DNA from: Cadophora sp. MPI-SDFR-AT-0126 | Taxonomy: Eukaryota; Ascomycota; Leotiomycetes; Helotiales; Ploettnerulaceae | NCBI GenBank assembly: GCA_020747065.1 | Contig: JAGMVK010000017.1 | Location: forward strand, 1,054,001-1,118,000 | DNA length: 64,000 nucleotides | Reading direction: 5' to 3' | The notes under the pieces: model-generated | Databases searched by the model: none | What the model was told of the DNA's origin: nothing | Seen by the model: only the letters and a program-made list of their open reading frames with translations | Translations under genes and position numbers: made by a program | Shown: positions 47,606 through 57,774 of the stretch, piece after piece | Layout: the number at the start of each line of letters is the position of its first letter | Numbering within the stretch: the stretch's first letter is position 1

Positions 47606-49423
47606 CTACAGCTTAGAAGCAAGAGCCTGTCTTGCTCTCGACTCCCAATCTACTCTTTTCACTCCCTCCTTGAACTTCAAGCGAGCATATCCATGCTCCG
47701 CGCTCGCATCCATCATCTCCTCGAAAGATTTCTTGATCACCCGGGCTTGCATCTCTCCACCGGGATGAGTATACGCTGCTCTGACAAGTTTCTTACTTAA
47801 GTCAGAAGCTCCAGGGGCATTGAACTTCATGCTGTGTAATAGCGTCTCGACGGCCAGGTCAAGCTCAGACTTATCCTTCACGACAGCATAAAGGATTCCC
47901 AGTTCTTCCAACTCCGAAGCTTTGATTTCCCTGGCAGTCAGCATAGCAGATCGAGTATAGCTGATCCCCCATTCTCTTATGACAAACTTTGATATTGTAG
48001 CCGGGCAGAGCCCAAGACGAACTTCGCTTAAAGTGAATGTGGTGTCGGAGGTTGCAAGCCGTATGTCGCAGACAAAAGCTAGACCGACACCACCGCCGAA
48101 GCAAGGGCCGTTGATGGCAGCTATTGTTGTTTTTGGGCAGGCATCGATCGTGTGGAATAGAGTGTTCAAGTTGTTGAACTGCTCCTCGGTAGTGCTTGTC
48201 CCCTTCAGATCCATCCCCGTGCAAAAGTACTTGCCCTCGGCACTCAGAATAATTCTGAAAACCGTTTCGTCGTTGGAGAATGATTTGAACAGCCTTGTTA
48301 GAGCTTGTAGCATGTTCGTTGTGAGTGCGTTGCCATTCTTCGGCCTTGTGAGATGGATTTCGATGTTGACACCGCTTCTGCGGACTTGATAATCATTATG
48401 ACTCTCGAGAACTTGCCATTTCAAAGACAGAGGAGGATTCTTGGGTGCAGGACTCTGATCCTCAAGTTTTGATACAATCGCTTCCCCAGCACGGCTTCCG
48501 TTGGGCATTCCAAGCTGAGCCGAAATCCAGGAGCCGATCTTCGACAATTCCGTCAAATTGACACCAGTCGGAATTCCGTGCTTTTCTAAAGTGTACACGA
48601 GATCCTCTGTTGACAAGTTTCCCTTCGCGCCCTTGGCAAACGGACAGCCACCAAGCCCTGCTACACTGCTATCAAAAGTGCGAATTCCCAGCTCATAAGC
48701 TCTGACCACGTTCGCGATAGCTTGACCGTAGGTGTCGTGAAAGTGTCCAGCAAGACGCTCAGCAGGAATTTCATTGAGCACTATCGTGAACAGCTTTGTG
48801 ACATCGGCTGGGGTTCCAACACCAAGGGTGTCGCCAAGACTGACTTCATAGCAGCCTGCATCTAAGAGCGCTTGAGTGGTCTCCACGACTTTCTGTGGAT
48901 CTGTTAATCCCTCGTACGGATCTTGGAAAATGCAGGAAACATATCTGAGAGTCATTAGCAGCTGGTATTGGTGTTTTTGAGTGAAAAATTACCCTCGAAC
49001 CTTGATCCCCAAACCCGTGGCACGTTTCGTCACATCTCGAACCCGGTCCAAAGATTCTGCGACCGTGCAATTGATGTTCTTTTTACTGAATCCTTCTGTT
49101 GCGGATACAAAAACGGCCACTTCCTTCGCACCGCACTCATATGCTTTTTCCAGGCCCTTGACATTGGGCACCAAGACTGGAAATTGGATCTTAGACCCCG
49201 CCTGGAGACTCTGAATCTGTCGCAGCACCTCTGAGCCATCGGCAAGTTGAGGTATCCATTTCGGTGAGACGAATGATGTTGCTTCAATGGCTAAAAGTCC
49301 TGTTCTGACAAGCCTTTGTATTAACTCAATTTTAATGGAAGTCGGAACCACCTGAGAGATATTCTGAAGCCCATCGCGTGGACCCACCTCCACGATCTTA
49401 ACTCCAGCCAATTTCCTTGCCAT
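47606..49423 (-). CDS. Fused HMG-CoA lyase and glutaconyl-CoA-type hydratase, PTS1
   Basis: One protein with the last two steps of a leucine-type pathway. Exons 49423-48993 and 48944-47606 with a 48-bp intron (GTAATT...CTCAG), 589 residues. The lyase half (about 1-295) has GPRDGLQNI near the start, YVSCIFQDPYEG, AGHFHDTYGQ (metal-binding His pair) and VAGLGGCPFAKGAKGNLSTED (catalytic Cys loop), so all key residues I know of are kept. After a linker of about 15 residues, the crotonase half (about 310-589) has CTGMDLKG, GPCFGGGVGLAFVCDIRLA and LSEVRLGLCPATISKFVI. This SEV.LGL.PA.IS pattern is that of bacterial LiuC/AtuE-type hydratases. The C-terminus is SKL, a canonical PTS1. I prefer ATG 49423 (A at -3, G at +4); ATGs at 49450/49447 would add an Arg-rich MMRRVRLST extension that could act as a mitochondrial signal. 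Confidence 0.9.
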
Positions 49424-49762
49424 TGTCGAAAGACGCACTCGTCGCATCATCAGCGAGGTGAAGCTATTCAATAGGTTGTATACACTTTGTAAAATGCCGG
49501 CATTGCCAGAATCTCGGCCCTTCGACACTCGTTTGGGTTGCACGTGCAGGAGGACGGGAACGGACCGTGGAGTTCCTCCACACATTTTTCGACCGGAGGT
49601 TCTGGCAAAGAACCGGGGAAACGGCAGTGTCCCTTCTTGGGCCACGATTAGCGTGGCTTCGGCTTAATCTTGAGACCCGGCGCGGTACTGTGGAAATCAA
49701 TTACTTTGAAATTGGATATTCGCTTCCAAAACTCGCCCGTAGTATCACAATACAATCAATCA
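49424..49762. promoter_or_regulatory. Bidirectional promoter, lyase-hydratase / carboxylase alpha
   Basis: 339 bp separate the two divergent start codons, with one CGG-W-CCG site near the middle. Head-to-head arrangement suits coordinated expression of two consecutive pathway enzymes. Confidence 0.65.
49561..49567. promoter_or_regulatory. Candidate Zn2Cys6 site CGG-A-CCG
   Basis: CGGACCGTGG lies 138 bp upstream of the lyase-hydratase ATG and 196 bp upstream of the alpha-subunit ATG. The same 10-bp word occurs on the minus strand at 59997 in the transporter promoter. Confidence 0.45.
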
Positions 49763-52129
49763 ATGAAGGCCACAATGGAAAGACTTCCCGTTTTGCAATG
49801 TCCACAAGTTCGAAACGAGGCCGGTGATCCTGTGATCAGGCGTGTCTTGATCGCAAACCGTGGAGAGATTGCTTGCAGGGTCATCGAAACCTGCAAACGT
49901 ATTGGCATCACCTCGATAGTTGTTTTCACTGAACCGTGAGTGTATGAATATCTTCGGCAAGAATGCAGAAAGCTAACAATGACTAGCGATGAGGGTGCAC
50001 TGTATGTCAAGCAGGCAGACCAAGCAATTCCACTGGGAGAAATTTCCGGACCAGCTGGGAACCCTCACCTGAATATCAGGCTTCTGGTGGAGACTGCTCA
50101 GGAATACCAAGCTGATGCTATTCATCCCGGCTATGGTTATTTGAGTGAAAACTCTGGTTTTGCGGAAGCAGTACGGCTGTCTGGAATACTATTTCTAGGC
50201 CCGTCCCCAGAGAGCATGGCAGTCCTTGGAAACAAACGATCAGCGAAAGATTATCTGCTCGAGCATGCGCCTGAGGTTCCTCTCATTCCTGGGTACAATG
50301 GGTCAGAGCAAAGTATCGAGCGTCTGCTAAAAGAAGCGGATCGTATTGAGTATCCAGTTCTGATCAAAGCTTCCGCTGGAGGCGGAGGCAAGGGAATGAG
50401 AATTGTTTATGAGAAAAGCAAGTTCAGAGACGAGTTGGCAAGAGCTCAATCGGAGGCTGACAGGGCGTTCGGCTCATCCGATTGTATTGTGGAGAAATAT
50501 ATTGAGCGAAGTAAGCACATCGAGATACAAATCTTGGGTGATACACATGGCCAAGTGGTGTCATTACTGGATCGTGAATGCTCCATTCAACGGCGACACC
50601 AGAAAGTGATCGAAGAAGCACCATCACCATGGCTCTCGGACGAACTCCGAAAGGCAATGAGCAAGACTGCAATCCAGATTGGAAAACTCCTCAACTACGT
50701 TAGCGCTGGGACAGTTGAGTTCATCGTCGATGTCAACACCTCGAAATACTACTTTCTTGAGGTCAACACTCGGATCCAAGTCGAGCACCCTATTACCGAA
50801 GAGACCACCGGAACAGATATCGTCGCTCTTCAAGTCTATGTGGCGAGTGGTGGATCTCTGGACGCGTTGGGGTATTTTCAAGATGGATTGGCGCCTCAAG
50901 GTGGTCACGCTATCGAATGTCGTCTCTGTGCCGAAGACCCGTCTCGCGATTTTTATCCAGACTTAGGCACCATCCGACGCTGGACGCCAGCATCTGCCAT
51001 CCTTCCTAGGTCGAGAGATGCATTTTCACGTTTTGACTCGGGCATTGAAACTGGCTCTCAAGTTTCGGTCTACTTTGATTCTCTCATGGCGAAAATTATT
51101 GTTTGGGCACCGACGAGATCGCTGGCCGTATCACACATGGTCAAGGTAATGGCCAACACTGTCTGCATTGGGATCCGAAGCAATCAACTATTCCTGCAAT
51201 CCTGTCTTCTCCATGCCAAGTTCCAAGATCCAGAATATACGACAAGTTTCATCCCGGAACTGATGACCACGCTTGTCCAAAATCCGTACATCAAGCACAG
51301 CGACGAGTTGCAAAATCTCCTTTCTTTCGTACCATCAATGTTGCAGCAGAAGAAATACGCATCTACATCGACAAGACGGCCCTTTGCGAGCGTGCCACCT
51401 TCTTTCAAGAATCAGAAGATGGACGCAGCAAATTCCCAAGCCAGCATGGTGACAATCCCGAGCCTTGGTGGCAAGATTAATCTTGTCCTTTGGAACCGAG
51501 AGGATTCGGTCAGGATAGTCGCACACACTGGACCCGAATCTAAAAGTGGGAACGAAGAATTGAAGCCAAGTGTTGTGCTCGCACGAGGCTATAATGAGCT
51601 CAGCTCAAAATTGCGGGACCCTTCGGCTCTTCAAAAAACCCCCCTTCACTCCGTCACCATGAATATCCAGAAGAGTACGCCCTCGGATCGTAAACATTCA
51701 GATCCGTGGATCCTCGACGATCTAACTGTCACAGTTGATCACCAGCGTTATGCAGCATTCGTTGCTTCTGGTCCACGTAGAGAGCATGAAGCCGGGTCAT
51801 ATCAAGAAGTTTTTGTCCACCTTCCTGCCTTGGGAACGCACATCAAGTACCACCATTTCTCTCGGCTCTCCTATGGCGAGTCACTTCGGAAGTCGGCGAA
51901 GACAGCAGCTGCAGCTGTGGAGAAATCACCGAAGGCAACCATGCCCTGCAGAGTACTCAATGTTTTGAAGAAAGACGGTGATGTGTTGAAAGTTGGCGAG
52001 ATTGCCATGGTGGTTGAAAGCATGAAAATGGAGATGAACATTCTGGCGACTGCTGAGGGAAAATTCACCGCAAAATTCCAGAAGGGAGACGCAGTGGATG
52101 AAGGCGAAGTGCTTTTCACTGTAAATTAG
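49763..52129 (+). CDS. Biotin-carboxylase (alpha) subunit of a methylcrotonyl/geranyl-CoA-type carboxylase
   Basis: Carboxylates its own biotin with ATP and bicarbonate and passes CO2 to the carboxyltransferase encoded at 55320-57297. Exons 49763-49935 and 49987-52129, with a 51-bp intron (GTGAGT...ACTAG) that restores FTEPDEGALYV, 771 residues. Domains in order: biotin carboxylase N-domain from about residue 25 (RRVLIANRGEIACRVIETCK, HPGYGYLSENSGFA), ATP-grasp (SAGGGGKGMRI, DRECSIQRRHQKVIEEAPS, FLEVNTRIQVEHPITE), C-domain (AIECRLCAEDPSRDFYP), a variable linking domain, and a biotinyl domain at the end with VVESMKMEMNI (biotin Lys; the more usual form is EAMKM). The N-terminus shows no strong mitochondrial presequence. 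The C-terminus (VLFTVN) is not a PTS1, so peroxisomal entry would need piggy-backing on the beta subunit. ATG 49775 has a better context and would shorten it by 4 residues. Confidence 0.9.
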
Positions 52130-52192
52130 GCACATTAGAAAACAAATCAGTTCGTTCCATGCTAGAAGTTACACCTTGTATCCTGCTTGCTT

Positions 52193-54735
52193 CTATCCGC
52201 CAAAGTTTGCTCCTCCACCACCCTCAAAGAACGATGTGAATGGAGACATCATATTGAAACCCATTGAGTCGTTGTATGCACCATAGATATCTGAGTTGGA
52301 TCCGATTGGGTGGTGTTGATACGGTGGAGAAGCATAGTTGTTGAAGCTGTCATGTCCGACAAATGGGTTCCAAGGGGAAGGTATGAGAGCTGCGGCTGGC
52401 AGTGTCGTATCCTTGGGAGCCTGTGACATAGTATTGTAGTCGATTGTCGCTCGTATAACTTCCATCTGATCGACATTAAAAGATTGCCAGTCTGGGTTCG
52501 GCCCCAGGAGAGTTGCCGAAAGTTTCGATTGGGCCGCAAGTTTATCGAGGCCCAGCAGCTATTTCTTGTCAGTAACATTTACGAGGCGTTGGAGAAGCGC
52601 TTACCATCCACTCTGCATTTTGCCATCTCTGAGCTAGAGTTTTGAGAAAGAGAATATCCGTCTGATATAATTGTGCCGACTTCTGCTGGACGCTCATATC
52701 GGCATTCTCGAGGTACAGTGTGTGGATGCTTGCTGAAATCGTTGCACAGTATCCCATGAACGAGTAGGTGGCAACATACCCAGCCGCTTGAACATCTCGA
52801 AGCAGTTCGGAAAGAGAGCAAGCGTTCTCTCGACAGGTCTGTATCGCCCGGTTCCAGAAACTGAGAGGTGGTTTAATTCCAAGCACTCGCGATTGCTGGT
52901 GGAGGAGAAGTGGGTGATGGAGTAGACACTGACAAGTCCGGAACAGCGCCCGAGAAAATATCACCGGACCCGCAACCTGCATGTCAAAACTACCATCTTC
53001 GCCGCACATCCGAGATATACTATCCTCAAGACTGTTGCCAAACTCAAATCGCATCTCCAATTGAAGAAGGACCGAGTTTATGGTGGCAAATAGTGATTTC
53101 GAGTCCCAAGGCGGCAGCCGACTTTCACCTCGTAGATTTTGATGAATGCTGTGCTGCGCCGTGCGACCCAGTGCCGAAGCAGCCAGAACCACCAAGGCAA
53201 AATTGCTGATCTCGTCCATTTCTGTCTCATTTGTCGAGAATGCCTGCTCCAGAGACAGAGTCTTTTTCCATTCACCTTTCCTGAAAGTCATCTCATCGCA
53301 GGGAAGTTGTACGAAGCAGTGAGCATCTGCAAGAGCCACCGGTCTAGCGCGGCCGCAAGAACATAATTTGTCGAGAACGTATATCGACCAGAAGACTCTT
53401 CGTCGCTCTTCTTGTTCAGCATGGCTTAGATCTTGACTTGGTTCCATCATGAGTTGCAGATCTTGGGCGATTCGAATCGATAGGCCGATTTTAAGCCAGC
53501 CGGGGTGGCGTCGGCCAGCTAGATTGCTTGTCAGATCTGATATTGAAGACATATAAGCTATGATGATTGTACCTGTGAAGTCGATGATGGACAATAGTGT
53601 GACTGCCTGACAATAATATATATTGGGGTCACTTTCAGGCCCGAAGCAGACAGCGACAATCAATTTCCACGACTCACTAGCATAGGCTCGGAGTGCTTCG
53701 GACTTTGACTCGCTAAAGTAAGGATCGGAAGAAAATCGTATTGCTGAGGCGAGGACGGCAAACAATAAGAAGTCGGGCAGAGATTTAAGCTCAAGGTGTT
53801 GTCGGAATGACTCTTCGTGAAAGAATGAGTACGGCTGGTTGTGCGCTCGTTCGAAATACAAATTAATCAAGCTGTCCATCACTGACTGAGGAGGAAGCAC
53901 CCGGAAAGATACACTGGGGCGGGTGAGCAATGACTATATGGAGTACCGGCTTGACTCACGGCTCTGAACTGTTTGGTGGAATAGCCACGGAAGCTGTCAT
54001 GTTGAGAAGGTCAAAGGATTCCCTGCCATTCTGATGATTCTGTAGAGGCGATGTCTCCTGAGTGGTATTATTGGCATTATCACGCGTCAGACTTAAGAGA
54101 GCCGGCAGGTATCTGATGAATGTAAGTATGGGAACTGGCCGGGCACCTGTCGTCGACTTACGTGCTGAGCATCTCCTGTAAGTTGTCCAATTTCGTCTCA
54201 ATAGAAGCCACTCTTCTCGACAAATCATCCTGCGCTTATTAGCAATTGTAATCAAGTAGAGTAGACCATCCCACTGAGTTGTTCATATCTTTCGTGACCA
54301 TATCATTCATGTTTTGTGAATCAACGGTGACTCTGGTCCACTCGCACACTTGATTAAGCCTGCTGCAAAAACTGCACTTCAGGAAGGTCAGCGTCGAAAA
54401 AGTCAAATCTCAAGATCAAATCTTGGTTTATGGAAACAAAGACACTGCTCTGCAACATGTCTTTTATCTGGGATTCTAGATCTGAGAAAGCATTTGGTTA
54501 GGACTAGTACATACCACAGGACGCTCCCCAGAGCACTTTGCTTTCTTGCGCCTATGTTCGAGTCAGCTTGTACACACTGTCATCGAATCGAACGAACTAG
54601 TATCCAGCTGTTCACTAATTGATGGCTGTTTCTCATCATGGTGACTTACCTGCAATTCAGACACGCCTGTTGGGTGCGCTTGATGCCTCGATACTCGTTC
54701 GGGGCTGGTCCTGGTCCTGAGCGCTGAGTCATCAT
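52193..54735 (-). CDS. Zn2Cys6 transcription factor of the catabolic cluster
   Basis: Eight exons: 54735-54650, 54551-54515, 54376-54275, 54229-54162, 54112-53960, 53913-53573, 53518-52605 and 52558-52193, about 688 residues. Introns are 98, 138, 45, 49, 46, 54 and 46 bp and all phases agree. The DNA-binding cluster is split over three exons and reads C-x2-C-x6-C-x6-C-x2-C-x6-C (ACLNCRRKKAKCSGERPV then CSFCSRLNQVC), a perfect spacing. A short coiled coil follows (DDLSRRVASIETKLDNLQEML). The middle holds the fungal-specific regulator domain (PYSFFHEESF; DFTAGRRHPGWLKIGL after removal of the in-frame 54-bp intron; RRRVFWSIYVLDKL). The tail is Asn/Pro/Gly-rich. Its central position among the enzyme genes suggests it controls them, probably through the CGG-W-CCG palindromes, but no such site was seen in its own promoter. 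Confidence 0.87.
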
Positions 54736-55319
54736 CTTCTTTACTTGTTAGCTGCTGGTGTCGATGGAAATCAGGCTTTTTGCCTAGAATCGCTGCAGAT
54801 GATCTGTTGCAGTGTCACGATTGTTGCGGACGAGACGAGACAGTCTTGGGAGTCGAGGTTGACTAGCGGGGTTTTGCCCCGCGTTTTCAACCCCGCAACC
54901 ACCCGTAAACGCCAAGAAGATTTTACAGGCAGATCTATCAATAAGTTTAGTCTCTATTTAGTCTATAAAGATGTGACTTTATTCCAAGAGCAGCCTAGCG
55001 GGCACGTTTCCTACTAAAGAGCAGAACGCTCTAGCAACCTCCTAGAAGTCCTGCCGTCGAGGTGATCGCCGGAAAAGCATCGGGTACCTCCTGAGTCCGA
55101 TTACATGCCTGGAAGGTGCAACGGTGGAATTCAATGACTTGATTGAAAGTCGTTCAAGTTGTTGAGTTTCTCAAGTATTGCCCCCTCATGCATGTTCAAC
55201 GCCATAATCGTCCCTCCCAATTCTCGCAGTACGAAAAGGGTACTGACTTGCTTACATATCTGATGGGACAAGGAAAACTTGGCAACATTTCATCAGGCAT
55301 CTTCGGATCAAATTCTATT
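54736..55319. other. Intergenic region, regulator promoter
   Basis: About 580 bp upstream of the regulator and downstream of the carboxyltransferase gene. Contains the GC-rich inverted repeat at 54866-54882. No coding frame. Confidence 0.6.
54866..54882. promoter_or_regulatory. GC-rich inverted repeat in the regulator promoter
   Basis: GCGGGG, a 5-bp spacer, then CCCCGC: a perfect 6-bp inverted repeat about 131 bp upstream of the regulator ATG. A third half (ACCCCGC) follows at about 54890. CCCCGC/GCGGGG resembles CreA-type (SYGGRG) sites, so carbon-catabolite control is possible. Confidence 0.35.
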
Positions 55320-57297
55320 TTACATTCTAGCGAGACCTCTAAATCCAACGTTACCATGTATAGGATCGAGAGTAACAATTTCAAGGCTCATACCAAGCAC
55401 ATGCCTGGTGTCTCTCGGATCAATGACTCCATCATCTAGCAAGTACGCTGAAGTTTTGTATACTTCCGAGTCCTTCAGCACTTGATCACTGAACTTCTTC
55501 GTGGAATTTTTCAGTTCTGCCTCATCAAGAGCGCGATTTGATCTTTTTGCGGCTCCACGAGCAATGGTCTCCATTACTCCACCCAACTGATCTGGGCCCA
55601 TGACTGAGCATCGACTGTTTGGCCATGAGAACAGGAAACGTGGAGCATAAGACCTTCCGCACATAGCATAGTTCCCAGCTCCGTAAGAAGCTCCGCACAC
55701 AATGCTGATGTGCGGAACTGTACTTGTACTGACAGCGCTCACGAACTGAGCGCCTTTCTTGATAAGCCCCGCTGTCTCGGTCTTGAGTCCAACCATGAAT
55801 CCGGTCACATTATGGAGAAACACGATGGGAGTCCGACTGGATTATCTAAGTCAGACAACGTAACTACAAATGTTGTTTGCAGGAAACTTACTTTTGGTTG
55901 CAGAGCCGAATGAATTGTGTTGATTTGTCTGCTTCATTGCAAAGTATGACGGGATTTTGGTTTGCGATGATACCAGTGAGATGTCCTGCTTTCGTCAGCT
56001 CAGGATGTTCCAAGGTTTCTTCTAGTGACTAACCATGAATACGTGCCCATAACGTTAGCATACCCTTTCCAAATTGAGGCTTGAATTGTGAAATCTGCGC
56101 CCCGTCCACGATTCGCAGAACAACTTCCATCATGTCCAAGGGCTGTCGAATATCGGGATCCACGAGGCCAAGAATCTCTTCCGGGTCGTACTTGACTTCG
56201 CTGTACGGACCTGGATTCAGTTGCCTATCCAGTTGTTTCTGTGCACTCGAGGTTGTCAGAACCCACTCGCGGGCTTTCCTTATAGCATCAAGTCTTGAAA
56301 ATTATCAGTAACTTATTTTGAATCCCCGCGAAGTTGTCTTACTCATCTACTGCAAGCTGATCCGAAAGCCCAGTAATGGTGGAATGCATTGTTGCTCCTC
56401 CCAATGCTTCGGCGTCCACCACTTCACCAGTCGCCATTTTCACCAATGGTGGACCACCTAGAAAGACTTGTGCTTGATCTTGAACGAAAATTGTGTAATC
56501 GGACAAAGCCGGATGGTATGCCCCTCCTGCAGTTGATGATCCGAAAACGATGGCGCAACTGGGTAGGCCATTCTTCGTTCGTAGGGCAAGATCTCGGAAA
56601 ATTTGGCCGCCTTTGTGAAAGACCCGAAATTGTTGTGGAAGGAAAACACCGGCCTGCAAAGCGTGGTCTTGTCAGTTTACAGAACTGGGCATACATCAAG
56701 ACCCATCAGGATTTACTCACAGACTGTACCAGCGCTATCAAAGGCAGACCATTTTCGGATGCAATTGCGGTAATGCGATTTTGCTTCAGGACCGTGAACT
56801 CATTCCAAGAACCTCCTTGGAGTGATGGTATGTGTGCCAGTATCATGCAGATAACACCACTAAGCCATGGTCAAATTTCATTCGATCTTTCTTCTCCTGT
56901 ATTGCAACAAACTCACCTAACAACTCCGATGCCCGCAACGAGACTTGCGGACGGAGAAGAATCAGGGAGTTCATGACCGGCGAAGGCACACAATTCCAAA
57001 AATGGGCTGTCTGGGTCTCTCAAAAGAGCAACCCTATCTCTCGCTAACCTATAAGTACGAATATTAGATAATTGGAGACGTGTCCATACCTAGAATTTGC
57101 TTCGAAGTGTGTTTTTTAATTGCATTTGCTGCTCTACCTTCCTGGCACGCAGTATCCGAAGCGCTATTAAACTTGGTAATGATACGCTCCCATTTTGTCA
57201 AATTCTCTTTGAATTTCGCAGATTTGATATCTAGTTTGCTAGGCGTTGAAGAGAATCTGGATTGCGCTGAGCTTGAATCCATTATGGTGGTTGACAT
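55320..57297 (-). CDS. Carboxyltransferase (beta) subunit of a methylcrotonyl/geranyl-CoA-type carboxylase
   Basis: Transfers CO2 from biotin to the gamma-carbon of a 3-methyl-enoyl-CoA. Seven exons: 57297-57090, 57043-56917, 56859-56721, 56653-56343, 56293-56034, 55988-55892 and 55836-55320. Introns are 45-67 bp and all phases agree, giving 552 residues. Family blocks: [124 protein letters not shown] and [18 protein letters not shown]. Differences from classic MCC: SAGVFLP in place of SGGAYLP, a three-residue deletion, and Gly for Phe in the segment matching HFGR. The protein ends GLARM; ARM fits a loose PTS1 pattern, whereas mitochondrial MCC-beta usually ends FRM. An upstream ATG (57387) would add 30 residues. 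I chose 57297 ([10 protein letters not shown]). Confidence 0.87.
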
Positions 57298-57499
57298 TGT
57301 CTGTTGCGAGTAAGAAGCTGCTAAGTCGGGGTGGAAAGGCTCAATCTGGGGATATGTCGCTAGGGAAGGCACAAGGCTCAGGATCATGCAAGGCTATCAT
57401 AGGTTATCAGTGTAACTCCTAGACCTTCTCGGACATGACGAGCCATTCAAACCTGTATCATGCTCGGTATTTTGCGTATGATGGGGCGCGAGCCAAGCG

Positions 57500-57506
57500 C
57501 GGTCCG
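57500..57506. promoter_or_regulatory. Candidate Zn2Cys6 site CGG-T-CCG
   Basis: CGGTCCGTGTC, 203 bp upstream of the carboxyltransferase ATG and about 270 bp upstream of the ligase ATG. It shares the extended form with the site at 47359. Confidence 0.45.
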
Positions 57507-57536
57507 TGTCATCCGTCCCCAACTTCTCCGCGATAC

Positions 57537-57543
57537 CGGTCCG
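57537..57543. promoter_or_regulatory. Candidate Zn2Cys6 site CGG-T-CCG
   Basis: Second palindrome in the same promoter (ACCGGTCCGCTC). On the minus strand it reads CGGACCGG, without the TG extension of the other sites. Confidence 0.4.
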
Positions 57544-57774
57544 CTCAACGACAGCCTCAAGGCGGGAACGAGTCACGGAAGGCAATTACCAACGTAGAGA
57601 TTGTAAGCTAATGTTGGCTCCGCAGGTCTGCAGCCAAGAGTTGCCGAAATGGGTATCTCGGTTTAAGAGTGGGTCATTTTTCACTGTCAACATGTTTCGT
57701 ATGATTTCAGCTTGATCGCTGGATGCTTTCAAATCTCGATTTCTTTTCTAGTACGAAGCATTTGTGTGATCAAA

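Larger units (their letters stand above)
57298..57774. promoter_or_regulatory. Bidirectional promoter, carboxyltransferase / acyl-CoA ligase
   Basis: 477 bp between two divergent start codons, holding two CGG-W-CCG palindromes 37 bp apart. It is the second head-to-head pair of the cluster. Confidence 0.65.

Noticed and set aside
49424..49645. Longer N-terminus for the lyase-hydratase fusion from ATG 49645
   Set aside because: The extra 74 residues overlap the shared promoter and the CGG-W-CCG site, have no lyase resemblance, and the 49423 ATG has the better context.
45575..57297. Reading the cluster as the ordinary mitochondrial leucine-degradation genes
   Set aside because: Not excluded, but disfavoured: PTS1-like ends, lack of presequences, the extra ligase and transporter, the fusion enzyme and the altered carboxyltransferase pocket point to a specialised route.
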